A stretch of 64,000 nucleotides of DNA from the NCBI GenBank assembly GCA_014728295.1, contig WJLW01000083.1, forward strand, positions 85,860 to 149,859, read 5' to 3'. The notes under the pieces were generated by a model. That model worked only from the letters and a program-made list of their open reading frames with translations, did not search any database and was not told the origin of the DNA. Position numbers and translations under genes: made by a program. Source of the stretch: Chitinivibrionales bacterium. GTDB taxonomy: Bacteria; Fibrobacterota; Chitinivibrionia; Chitinivibrionales; WJKA01. Of the stretch, positions 17,445 to 25,592 are shown piece after piece (position 1 is the first letter of the stretch; every line of letters begins with the position of its first letter).

Positions 17445-18539
17445 ATGCAATCAAGAAAAGCATTTGCGTTGTGCATAATCGTTTTCGGCATATTTTCAAT
17501 TGGTTTTCGGGTATCGAATTCCTCAATAGAAGAGGCTGTTAATATGTATCTGTATGATTCGCTCTTTTTCGTATCTGATGCGGTTAACGGTATCCACGTA
17601 TATTCGGTTGCCGATCCGGCAAACCCCCGGCATGCACTAACCATTCCAATTTTGAATAACAGCGGAGTTGCGGTACGCAACAATGTCATTTACGCCAATT
17701 CGGGACAATCACTCGTGGCATTAAAATTACACGACGATACTTTATACGATGTTGTTGCGACTCTTCATAGCGCTTACCAGTATGGCGCGGATGACTTCTT
17801 CTACGACGGCGCACAGGTAAACGGGTGGGGGTGTCTTGGATGTGAAGATGCTTCACCGATAAGCTCATCGGACGCCGGTGCCGCTCAGTCAACGGGGGTT
17901 GGGGGTTCCTATGCGATTTTTTCGGTGATTGACACGTTTCTCTACTACATCGACGGCCAAAACATCATCACCTTAACGATCGCTGATGCCGAAAATCCCT
18001 ATGAGCTGTCGCAAACCTACATCAATTGGGATATCGAAACGCTCTTTCCAACACGGGAGTATCTATTTATCGGCGCGCAAACCGGCATGTATATTCTTGA
18101 CAGAGGCAATCCATCGGCGCCGTCGGTGATTGGGACCTTCTCGCATGCCAGGGCCTGCGATCCGGTTGTCGTGCAGGATTCCATCGCCTATGTCACCTTG
18201 CGCACCGGAACCCGGTGCGGCGGAACACAGAACGAATTGCTTTTCGTCGACATTGCCAACCCGGAGAATCCCACATTGATAAAGCAGCTTAACATTACCA
18301 CCCCGTATGGATTAACCGTAAGGGATTCGCTGCTGTATGTCGGCAACGGGCAGAGCGGGTTTACCTTGTACAATGTGGCACAACCCTCGGCCCCACGTCA
18401 AGTGCAAAAATGGAGCACAATTCCAACAAAGGATTTCATCTGGTACGGCGATACTTTATTTATCATGGGATTTACCGACTTTCGGATATACGCAGTGAGT
18501 GAACCGAGTGTCCCGCTGCTGGTATCCACAATCGAATAA
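17445..18539 (+). CDS. secreted LVIVD-repeat (beta-propeller-like) protein
   Basis: 364 residues with an N-terminal export signal (KAFALCIIVFGIFSIGF). The body repeats a propeller blade typical of LVIVD proteins: a hydrophobic strand ending in D/N-x-ANPxxP, as in VYSVADPANPRHALTI, TIADAENPYELSQTY, ILDRGNPSAPSVIGTF, FVDIANPENPTLIKQL and LYNVAQPSAPRQVQKW. Such proteins are extracellular or surface binding modules. A GGAAGG site lies eight bases before the ATG. It sits directly between a barrel protein and an ECF sigma factor whose ATG is only eight bases beyond the stop. Confidence 0.75.
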   Translation: MQSRKAFALCIIVFGIFSIGFRVSNSSIEEAVNMYLYDSLFFVSDAVNGIHVYSVADPANPRHALTIPILNNSGVAVRNNVIYANSGQSLVALKLHDDTLYDVVATLHSAYQYGADDFFYDGAQVNGWGCLGCEDASPISSSDAGAAQSTGVGGSYAIFSVIDTFLYYIDGQNIITLTIADAENPYELSQTYINWDIETLFPTREYLFIGAQTGMYILDRGNPSAPSVIGTFSHARACDPVVVQDSIAYVTLRTGTRCGGTQNELLFVDIANPENPTLIKQLNITTPYGLTVRDSLLYVGNGQSGFTLYNVAQPSAPRQVQKWSTIPTKDFIWYGDTLFIMGFTDFRIYAVSEPSVPLLVSTIE

Positions 18540-18546
18540 TGAACGT

Positions 18547-19035
18547 ATGACACAAACGCAAACCAGGGAACTTTACGAGACGTATGGTTTTGTCATATAC
18601 GGCAGATGTCTGCGTATACTCGGCTCGCCACAGGACGCACAGGACGCCGTCCAGATTGTATTCATGAAACTGATTCAAAACTATGACTCGATTCGCAACA
18701 AGCAACGCATCGTTCCCTGGATTTATACCGCGGCCAAGCATCACTGCTTCAACCTGCTGCGCAAGCGACGGAAGTTCATCGACAACGACCAATATGTAGA
18801 GCTTCCTTCGCCGGAACGCTTCGAGCAGGAGGTCGATAACCGCATGCTGATCGATATTATCATGCGACATCACTCGCCAAAGGTGCAGGAAGCGGTGTAT
18901 TACACCTATGTCGAAAGGCTGAATCAAAACGAGATTCAGCGGGTCTGCGGTCAATCTCCAGCGACCGTTCGCAGAAACCTGAAAACATTCAAAGAAAGCC
19001 TTCCTCACATCAGAAAAAGGCTTGGCATCGCATGA
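18547..19035 (+). CDS. ECF-type RNA polymerase sigma factor
   Basis: 162 residues from the ATG at 18547; an in-frame upstream start at 18499 would run back into the preceding gene. Sigma region 2 is residues about 10-75: LYETYGFVIYGRCLRILG, SPQDAQDAVQIVFMKLI, PWIYTAAKHHCFNLLRKRRK. Region 4 is residues about 110-155, with helix-turn-helix LNQNEIQRVCGQSPATVRRN. Group IV sigma factors respond to envelope signals and are held by a membrane anti-sigma factor. The next gene overlaps the stop (ATGA) and encodes a membrane protein that fits that role. Confidence 0.88.
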   Translation: MTQTQTRELYETYGFVIYGRCLRILGSPQDAQDAVQIVFMKLIQNYDSIRNKQRIVPWIYTAAKHHCFNLLRKRRKFIDNDQYVELPSPERFEQEVDNRMLIDIIMRHHSPKVQEAVYYTYVERLNQNEIQRVCGQSPATVRRNLKTFKESLPHIRKRLGIA

Positions 19036-19775
19036 ACGAAAAGCATCTCAACACACTTGAACTAACCGAATACGTCACCGGCGACTGCCAAGACGTCACT
19101 GCGAAGCGCATCGAAGGGCAACTCGAAACCGATACACGGGCACGAGCATTTGTCGAGCACTTGAAGGCGCAACGAAGGCAATTCCTTGCCGCAATGCCAT
19201 TTGACGCCGAGGCCCGGCCTGCTCCTCAATCCAAGCTGCTCCGATTTCCCGCCCGCACGTGGTATGCCATTGCCGCCTCGCTGATTATTTTCATCCTTGC
19301 AGGATGGCGACTCACCGTTTACGAGCACCGGCACGATACCAGAATCAAGGGAGACGAATCGATTACTATTTACGTGCAGGACGAAGACGGCGCGGTCACC
19401 GAACGCACATCGCATGTATATCGGCCCGGTGAAAGAATACAACTGACCTACTCCTGCGGCAGGTTCGACTATTTCATTTTGCTCGGCCTGGACGAATCCG
19501 GAACTGTCTCACGCTACTATCCACCATCGGGCGCATCTTCCGTTCAACTCGAAAAAGGCAGTGACATTCCGCTGCCCAACAGTATACTACTGGATTCCTA
19601 TCTTGGCAAAGAGCTGTTTCTGGGAATATTTTCAAAGCATCCGCTTGCCGTCAATAAAATTATGAGCACCGTCAAGCAATCTTTTGAGCAAGGCGCCTCC
19701 CTGGATGAGTTCAGGCTCAAGACGGGAAGGGATGTCAGAATTCGAACGATACTGATCACCAAAACCGCGAAGTAA
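19032..19775 (+). CDS. probable membrane anti-sigma factor with DUF4384-like sensor domain
   Basis: 247 residues. The N-terminal 75 residues are cytoplasmic and helical (LELTEYVTGDCQDVTAKRIE), like the sigma-binding part of anti-sigma factors but without the zinc HxxxCxxC motif. One membrane helix follows (about 77-95, WYAIAASLIIFILAGW). The outer domain (about 110-245) has the look of DUF4384: YRPGERIQLTYSCGRFDYFI, LLGLDESGTVSRYYP, and IPLPNSILLDSYLGKELFL. It overlaps the ECF sigma stop by four bases. DUF4384-type domains are often found beside bacterial caspases, and the next gene is one. Sigma inhibition is inferred from arrangement. Confidence 0.75.
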   Translation: MNEKHLNTLELTEYVTGDCQDVTAKRIEGQLETDTRARAFVEHLKAQRRQFLAAMPFDAEARPAPQSKLLRFPARTWYAIAASLIIFILAGWRLTVYEHRHDTRIKGDESITIYVQDEDGAVTERTSHVYRPGERIQLTYSCGRFDYFILLGLDESGTVSRYYPPSGASSVQLEKGSDIPLPNSILLDSYLGKELFLGIFSKHPLAVNKIMSTVKQSFEQGASLDEFRLKTGRDVRIRTILITKTAK

Positions 19776-19778
19776 GGG

Positions 19779-21482
19779 ATGAGCAGCTTTAAAACCGGAG
19801 TGCTGATCTTGGCGCTGTCGACCGGCATATGTGCCAAGCGTTATGCCGTGCTTGCCGGGAATGCGTATGGCGGACGTCAACACGCAATGCTGAAATACGT
19901 GCGCAACGACCTTGATGAATTCCAGGCTATCCTGACCGAGTTCTGCGGCTTTACGTCGGATGACATACTCACCCTGTACAACAAATCCCCGCAAGACTTG
20001 GCCACAACACTGCAACAGCTCGCAGCGCGACTGAGCACCGCCGAAAAGGACGACCTGTTTCTTTTCTACTACTCCGGCCACGCCGACAAGCAGCGACTGA
20101 TGATGGGCGAGCAGGACTTCAAACTGGCGACATTGCGCACCATGCTGGAATCATCCCCCGCCCGAATTCGCATTGCCATACTTGACGCTTGCCAGAGCGG
20201 CAGCGTTACGCGCATCAAGGGCGGACGACTCGCCGAACCGTTCCTTTTCAAAGAGGATGAGAAAATTCAGGGACAGGTAATTCTTTATTCCAGCTCAGAA
20301 ACCGAAAATTCGCAGGAATCCGACGCCTATAAAAATTCGATATTTACATTCCACTTTCTCAATGCATTGCGCGGGTGCGGCGATCTTTCGGGCGACGGAC
20401 GCATAACACTGGGCGAGGCCTATCAATACTCCTACAACAACACCATCGTCAGCACGGTTCGGTCATCAGGCGGAACGCAGCATCCCGGTTACGAATTCAA
20501 AATTCAGGGCGAGGGCGACATCATACTTGCCGACGTAAACAAACATACGCAAGGTTTGTTTATTCCCTATGAGGTTTCGGGCTTACTCACAATTTTTGAT
20601 GAGCAGAATAGAATTGTCGCCGACTTTGCCAAAGAAGCCAATTCCGCCTACACTATCGCCCTGACGCCGGGAGAATACCGCATTGTCACTACACGTGACA
20701 ATACCAAAAAATCTGCCACCGTGCGCATCGCAAAAAAGCGCATCAGCCTGCTCAAAACCAATGAATTCGTTGCCGTGGCCCCGGTAGCACCGGGCGCCGC
20801 AAAAGGAGCAGACATTCGGCGATATGCACATCGCCTCGGGGTGCGTGGAGGAGTTGATTTCTACGATTTTTCCACACACACCTCACTACTCAATCAACGC
20901 TTTGCCGGTTTTGCGCTCATTAAGAGTGCGCCCGTCTTTACCATGCCCGCAAGCTGGCCCCTGCTCAGCTTGCGTCACGAAATCGCCTTGCAACACGGCA
21001 TGTACGTGCATGTTGCGGGAAGCATTACCTGGCATGCGCGCAGCCACGCCTCTGCGGGAAGCTATCTCGCCATCGGCGACAGCACCGAATATGCAACCAG
21101 CCTGGCGCTTGACGAACGATATTTGTTCGGCATCGTCGAGTCCGGTCCCGGCATCCGCATCTCCCGCGGGCTCTTGTCGAATCTGGGATTTTGCGCCGGA
21201 TTAAAATTGTATCTTGTTAAGGCAACGGTGAGTTCCACGTTCTCCGATTCGCTCTTTAAAATATCGAATCAAAGTGTCCGCAAAGAGGCGGGTCCATTGC
21301 TGCTGCCCTACCTGGAAACCTCCTACGAGTTGCCGGCGGCCGGTTTTATGCGTGCCGGGATTGCGATTGAATATCGCTTTCAGGCAGATGCACAACGGCT
21401 ATTGAATGAATCGAGTGATGAAGCATTTCGATATTATTTTGGCGGCTTTGGCGTAAGTATCTATTCAATGGCGGTGTTTTAA
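19779..21482 (+). CDS. secreted caspase-family (C14) protein fused to a beta-barrel-like domain
   Basis: 567 residues. A signal peptide (about 1-19) leads into a caspase fold: YAVLAGNAYGGR, the catalytic histidine H101 in YYSGHAD, and the catalytic cysteine C138 in LDACQSG, preceded by IRIAIL. Both dyad residues are intact. Residues about 265-340 look like a carboxypeptidase-regulatory or PEGA-like beta-sandwich (LTIFDEQNRIVADFAKEANS). Residues about 345-567 are alternating hydrophobic strands ending in phenylalanine, as in outer-membrane barrels. Bacterial caspases cleave after Arg/Lys or Asp; the target is unknown. The ATG lies three bases after the anti-sigma stop, so it is part of the sigma operon. 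Barrel assignment is from pattern only. Confidence 0.82.
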   Translation: MSSFKTGVLILALSTGICAKRYAVLAGNAYGGRQHAMLKYVRNDLDEFQAILTEFCGFTSDDILTLYNKSPQDLATTLQQLAARLSTAEKDDLFLFYYSGHADKQRLMMGEQDFKLATLRTMLESSPARIRIAILDACQSGSVTRIKGGRLAEPFLFKEDEKIQGQVILYSSSETENSQESDAYKNSIFTFHFLNALRGCGDLSGDGRITLGEAYQYSYNNTIVSTVRSSGGTQHPGYEFKIQGEGDIILADVNKHTQGLFIPYEVSGLLTIFDEQNRIVADFAKEANSAYTIALTPGEYRIVTTRDNTKKSATVRIAKKRISLLKTNEFVAVAPVAPGAAKGADIRRYAHRLGVRGGVDFYDFSTHTSLLNQRFAGFALIKSAPVFTMPASWPLLSLRHEIALQHGMYVHVAGSITWHARSHASAGSYLAIGDSTEYATSLALDERYLFGIVESGPGIRISRGLLSNLGFCAGLKLYLVKATVSSTFSDSLFKISNQSVRKEAGPLLLPYLETSYELPAAGFMRAGIAIEYRFQADAQRLLNESSDEAFRYYFGGFGVSIYSMAVF

Positions 21483-21483
21483 T

Positions 21484-22257
21484 ATGAAAATGCAACTCTT
21501 AATCTTTCTTGCGGTTTTCAGCAGCGCTTTGTGCCTGTTGAATTGCGCGGACTACAGCTCCGCCCCAAGCCAAACCGGTATCGGTCCGCGCTACCCTAAA
21601 TCAAACAGCATCATCCCCCTGGCCCATAACAATACCTGGCACTACGCATTTTCGCATTACGATACGAGCGGCGCCGCGCTTGTGCAGAATGAGACAATGT
21701 CATCATCGGTAAAAAAAGTATTTGGCATCATATTTCCCGACTCAATCACGAATTTAAGCTCTGGCTATTATCTGGATTCGACCGCCTACGATGCATTCTA
21801 TTATGCATATGCCTGGCAGGGATACAACGACGGCATGTTGCTGGAGTATCGGGATGAAGGCGTTGCCGTTAACGGGATGTACTACGTTGGCGAGTTTGAC
21901 GGCGCGCACATCACGCTCTACGCGGCACCGGTTCTCTTCCTTGCCTACCCTCTGACTGATCCTGCCCGCTCAGGCATGGAATGGACTATCCGTACCGACA
22001 CAGCTCAGGATTCGGCAGCAGCGCCTCACGTTACGCTCGTTGACACGGCAGCTCTGATGTACTTTCCCAACCGTGCCGGACAAAATGGCATGTCGGTCGA
22101 ATTCCTGTCGTGCTATCTTTATGAAGAGCACATTGCCGATTCCGTCGCGTATCACTACTACCATGAAAAGTACGGCCTGGTTGCCTATCAGAAATATTTC
22201 AATAACCGGTTGATTCGCAGTGCACTCCTGCGGGAGTTTGTTCCGGGGCGGTATTAG
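21484..22257 (+). CDS. lipoprotein of unknown function, last gene of the sigma/caspase operon
   Basis: 257 residues. A lipoprotein signal peptide ends in LLNC with C21, so the protein is membrane-anchored. The mature part begins with a Ser/Thr-rich linker, then PLAHNNTWHYAFSHYDTSG, a motif seen in many secreted proteins with an N-terminal NxWxY strand. The rest is rich in Tyr/Asp and shows no family I recognise. It starts one base after the caspase stop and is therefore co-translated with it. Its stop overlaps the stop of the convergent methyltransferase gene by four bases. Confidence 0.78.
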   Translation: MKMQLLIFLAVFSSALCLLNCADYSSAPSQTGIGPRYPKSNSIIPLAHNNTWHYAFSHYDTSGAALVQNETMSSSVKKVFGIIFPDSITNLSSGYYLDSTAYDAFYYAYAWQGYNDGMLLEYRDEGVAVNGMYYVGEFDGAHITLYAAPVLFLAYPLTDPARSGMEWTIRTDTAQDSAAAPHVTLVDTAALMYFPNRAGQNGMSVEFLSCYLYEEHIADSVAYHYYHEKYGLVAYQKYFNNRLIRSALLREFVPGRY

Positions 22258-23465
22258 TGCGGTTTTCTGGCGTGGATCATAATGGGGTCTCTGTTGCTGT
22301 CTCTGGTGAAAAAGAGAAATTCGTCGCCCCCCTCTTTTGCGGGAAGCATTTTGCGTACCTCTTCGGGAGCATGCGGAAAATCCCGGCGGGAGATATTTGC
22401 TTTTTCAATGTGATGAGCGTGCAGATACGCCCGTACAGCTTTTTTCCGCCAGGGAAGCGATGCAACGATTTCAAATGTACGACCGGGGAAATCCTGCAGC
22501 AGCTTATCTCCCGTAGCATAATCGGTTGTCGCGTTTATAAAGGAAAGTCCGTATGCAGCACACACCTTCGATGACAAATGTGCTTTGATGATGGCCGCAT
22601 CGGGTTCGTAAAGATATTTGCGGCGCATGGTTATATCCCTGCAGCGCGCCGACGGTTCGTACGCACCATCAATTCGATACCGCACCTGCCCGGTTTCATT
22701 CAGCAGCACCGATTCGACCGCCACGCGAGAGCCATTTGGCTGTGCGCGGCCGGAAAGCAGCAGCACTTCTTTGCATTTACCATTGACGGAAACGACGAGG
22801 CATCGCTGCAAGTGCGCAAGCTGACGCTGCGCCATTACAATATCCAGCGCCGGCGAGGCTTTGATACAGACACGCCTTGCTTTGGCCAGCATAAGCACTT
22901 CCATCTGCGTAACATCCGGCTCGCACGCCGTCAATCCCACTTTGCGAGCGGTACCGTTGCGTCGCGATGGATCACCAAATATCCAGTCAAAAGCGTCGTC
23001 CGCAACGTTGCGAAGATACGTCACCCCGTCAGCATGCCGGATGTCAATATTATCAACCCGCATCGATTGCACATTTGCCGCGAACAATTTCGCCAAAACC
23101 TCGTCTTTCTCGCAATACACGACTCGCTCGAAAGAGCGCGCAAAGGCGAGTGTGTCGATGCCCAACCCACCCGTGATATCGACGACGCTGCCGCCGGCCA
23201 TAAACCCGGCCTTGAAATGGGCAGTCGCCTCGCGGGAGCATTGCTCGAGAGCAACCGGGGAGTAGAGGAAGTCGGATTTCGAAAGGGCGGGAAGCTTTGC
23301 GGCGGCTTTGGTGCGGCAAGCAATCTGCTCTGCTATGGCGGCGATCGGCAGGTGTCTTCGGCGGGCATGCCGCAGCGCAAATTCGTGCGGGTCATCCATG
23401 TGATGTGCGTCAAGCAGTGCTCGTGCTTGTGGCGATTGCAGCGCGTCGATGTCGCTCAGCTTCAT
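22254..23465 (-). CDS. class I SAM-dependent methyltransferase with THUMP-like C-terminal domain
   Basis: 403 residues. A helical N-terminus (about 1-85) precedes a methyltransferase core: motif I VVDITGGLGIDTLAFARSF (about 93-111), acidic motif II VVYCEKDE, and motif IV DWIFGDPSRRNG, a DPxR form seen in this family. The C-terminal part carries the THUMP-like signature YLYEPDAAIIKA and, near the end, FPHAPEEVRKMLPAKEGGDEF. Homologues in Bacteroidetes-type genomes are annotated as probable RNA methyltransferases; the substrate is not established. The ATG overlaps the stop of the DUF4197 gene (ATGA), so both come from one transcript. Confidence 0.85.
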   Translation of the reverse strand: MKLSDIDALQSPQARALLDAHHMDDPHEFALRHARRRHLPIAAIAEQIACRTKAAAKLPALSKSDFLYSPVALEQCSREATAHFKAGFMAGGSVVDITGGLGIDTLAFARSFERVVYCEKDEVLAKLFAANVQSMRVDNIDIRHADGVTYLRNVADDAFDWIFGDPSRRNGTARKVGLTACEPDVTQMEVLMLAKARRVCIKASPALDIVMAQRQLAHLQRCLVVSVNGKCKEVLLLSGRAQPNGSRVAVESVLLNETGQVRYRIDGAYEPSARCRDITMRRKYLYEPDAAIIKAHLSSKVCAAYGLSFINATTDYATGDKLLQDFPGRTFEIVASLPWRKKAVRAYLHAHHIEKANISRRDFPHAPEEVRKMLPAKEGGDEFLFFTRDSNRDPIMIHARKPH

Positions 23466-24307
23466 TGCCGATCCAACCAGCCGAACACATCCTCCAGGAT
23501 ATCTCTGACGCGCGCCACCGGATCGCGTCTGATACGAGTTTCTTCCAATCCAACCATGTAGAAAAGCCCGTCAAGCGCCTTCCCGGTCGTATAGGTTCCC
23601 AGCTCGGTCGTCAGCGTTTCGGGTTCCATTGACATATTCATCGCACTCAGCGCAATGGAGGGAATCGCATGGTAATACGAAACCAGCGAGTTATAATTCG
23701 TTGCCATGTATTGCCAAAGCTGATTGGCGCCGACAAGATCCAGGGCGCTGTCGACAAACGGGCTGTATACATCCGTCAAGGGGGCATATGTAGTGTCCTT
23801 CAAATAGGCGGTCGCAGCCGTGCTGTCGCCCTGCAATATCCCCAGCCCGTCCCGGATGGTAATTCCCGTAATTGCATTTTTGAATATGGATACCGACCGA
23901 GGCGCCGCCTCTTCGGCGGCACGGTTGACGGCAAAAACCAGGGTATCGCGCATGTCGTTAAATACCGTAAAGTCAAACAATGTCATGCCCGCTTTTATAA
24001 TTGGACTCAGCGAGGAGACTTTGTTTTCCAGATTTTCGGCAAACTGCAGTGCATTGCCGACATCCTCCGGCAGCAGGATTTTAATTGCATCATTCAAATA
24101 GTATCCGCCAACACGCGCTACATTTGATTTGGCCGTATCAATACCCACCTCCAGCGCCGCTTTCAATCCCGCGACAACCTCTGCCTCCGACAGCGCAGCA
24201 TTTGGGCCGGTGGAGTTATCGAAAATATCGGAGAAATCGCATACGCACAGCATGAGCAAAAGCGCTGCCGCCGTGATATTGAAGATTCGAAGCTTTGCAT
24301 GTCGCAT
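23462..24307 (-). CDS. DUF4197 lipoprotein
   Basis: 281 residues from the ATG at 24307, which has GGAG seven bases upstream. The frame stays open to 24997 but the extra N-terminal sequence is unrelated debris. The signal peptide ends LMLCVCD, giving a lipidated cysteine. The body matches DUF4197: SEAEVVAGLKAALEVGIDTA, VGGYYLNDAIKILLPEDV, LENKVSSLSPIIKAGM, AITGITIRDGLGILQGDSTA and LKDTTYAPLTDVYSPFVDSAL. Members are periplasmic or secreted, with unknown function. It is followed with a four-base overlap by the THUMP-like methyltransferase gene. The 1.2 kb upstream contains only gene remnants. Confidence 0.85.
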   Translation of the reverse strand: MRHAKLRIFNITAAALLLMLCVCDFSDIFDNSTGPNAALSEAEVVAGLKAALEVGIDTAKSNVARVGGYYLNDAIKILLPEDVGNALQFAENLENKVSSLSPIIKAGMTLFDFTVFNDMRDTLVFAVNRAAEEAAPRSVSIFKNAITGITIRDGLGILQGDSTAATAYLKDTTYAPLTDVYSPFVDSALDLVGANQLWQYMATNYNSLVSYYHAIPSIALSAMNMSMEPETLTTELGTYTTGKALDGLFYMVGLEETRIRRDPVARVRDILEDVFGWLDRQ

Positions 24308-24544
24308 ATTGTTTCTCCAATGTGCTGATGGGCGTGTGGCAAGCGGCCCAACGTAAATATAGACAAGCGGGGTGATGGTGTCAATGTCGACAGGATTGTC
24401 GAAATTCATTGACACCGTATCGAAAAAATCTGATAATCCGTCGCTATCGAATAATCTATTCAGATTTAATTCCAAGTTTCTGCCAGCCGGCCATCTCTTT
24501 TTTCGCCGGCTGCGTAGCATAGCCGGCCCCTCTGCCCACATCCT

Positions 24545-24895
24545 GCCACAGGCCACGCCGGTATTGCGTTGCCATTGATAATACAGACTACCGCTGCCGA
24601 ATGCGTTGACGGAAAATGTGGCACTTTTACCCGCAGCCGCCTTCTCATTGGAAGCCCCGTCCGAAATTGACGGTCCGCCGCTGATCGGCCGATATTGCCA
24701 ATTTCCAGCAGAAGGGTTTTTGCCGTCATAATTGCCAAACGGCGCATTTTCGATATGGCCGTACATGTGCGACATGTCAACCTCGGTTGCCGTGCCGAAC
24801 AACACATCACCATTGGGCAGTTCCAGCGGAGCATTGTTGTTCGGACCGACATATCGATTCACCGTGCTGCTCCAGTCTTTCAGCACGGTAGCATT
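24545..24895 (-). pseudogene. remnant of a secreted protein with an Ig-like domain
   Basis: The minus-strand frame reads through 24895-24545 with sensible protein sequence but without a start of its own or signal. It contains LPNGDVLFGTATEVDMSHMY, then NWQYRPISGGPSISDGASNE and a bacterial Ig-like stretch KSATFSVNAFGSGSLYYQWQ. Before 24895 and after about 24545 the same frame turns into non-coding or antisense sequence. It looks like an internal piece of a large surface protein left after deletion. It joins the GH2 fragment, on the opposite strand, at about 24895-24905, so an inversion or recombination joint is likely there. Confidence 0.55.
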
Positions 24896-24899
24896 GGGT

Positions 24900-25345
24900 A
24901 ACCTGGGTAGGGATGCCGGGGCGCTCAACGGCAAGCCGTATAAGCTCATCGGAACCAATCTCCACCAGTTCATGCCCTGGGTCGGCAATGCGGTCACAAA
25001 CCGCTACCATCGCCGGCGCGTGGACGACATAAAATCCATCGGCTGCAACTGGATCCGGCTCTCGCACTACCCACACGATCCCGACCTGCTCGATCATTGC
25101 GATCGCATCGGCCTGCTCTGCCTGGCAGAAGGACCAACCTGGATGTATGAAGGGAACGCGACCTGGTGGAATAACCTCGAAAAATCATTTCGCCGCATGA
25201 TTCGCCGCGACCGCAATCACCCGGCCATATTTATGTGGAACGCATGCATCAACCACTCCTCCTGTAATAATCGCCTGAACACCGCCGCGCACGAAGAAGA
25301 TGCCACAAGACCAACCGGCTCCGGCATTTATGCGGCACATCGGGG
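24900..25345 (+). pseudogene. remnant of a glycoside hydrolase family 2 (beta-galactosidase-like) catalytic domain
   Basis: About 145 codons encode the middle of a GH2 TIM barrel: ALNGKPYKLIGTNLHQFMPW, RVDDIKSIGCNWIRLSHYPH, DPDLLDHCDRIGLLCLAEGP, and FRRMIRRDRNHPAIFMWNAC, then DATRPTGSG. No start, no N-terminal jelly-roll domains and no nucleophile half are present. At the position of the acid/base Glu (normally NE after the MW strand) the sequence reads INH, so even the retained part lacks a catalytic residue. The frame ends at a stop near 25367. This is a decayed fragment, probably of a horizontally acquired or deleted polysaccharide-degradation gene. Confidence 0.7.
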
Positions 25346-25402
25346 ACGGGCAATCTTCTCACCCTAATGCGAAGCAGGCGCATATCACATAGTCGCATAG
25401 TC

Positions 25403-25502
25403 GGGACGGGGTCAAAAATTACACTATTCGTATTCACTCGACAAAGGAGCCAATTGCCCCAAAACAGGTAATATGCAATAGCATAAAAATTGACTCCGTC
25501 CC
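25403..25502. repeat. small inverted-repeat element (REP/MITE-like)
   Basis: A 100-bp segment bounded by GGGACGGGGTCAA (25403-25415) and TTGACTCCGTCCC (25490-25502), inverted copies with one mismatch, each flanked inward by an AT-rich run. No reading frame lies inside. Such G-rich 'gggac..gtcaa' ends resemble elements mobilised by REP-associated (Y1) transposases, but no transposase is in the window. It sits in the debris region between the GH2 remnant and the histidine kinase gene. Confidence 0.55.
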
Positions 25503-25592
25503 AAACTTCCCTATCACGATGAGCATTTGCCAGCGACGATCCCGCCATGATAGAATGTAGACAATCCGCAATCGACACGACCGCGAACAGCC

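Noticed and set aside
24308..24997. N-terminal extension of the DUF4197 gene to 24997
   Set aside because: The sequence has no signal peptide and consists of gene debris; a good ribosome binding site and lipoprotein signal start at 24307.
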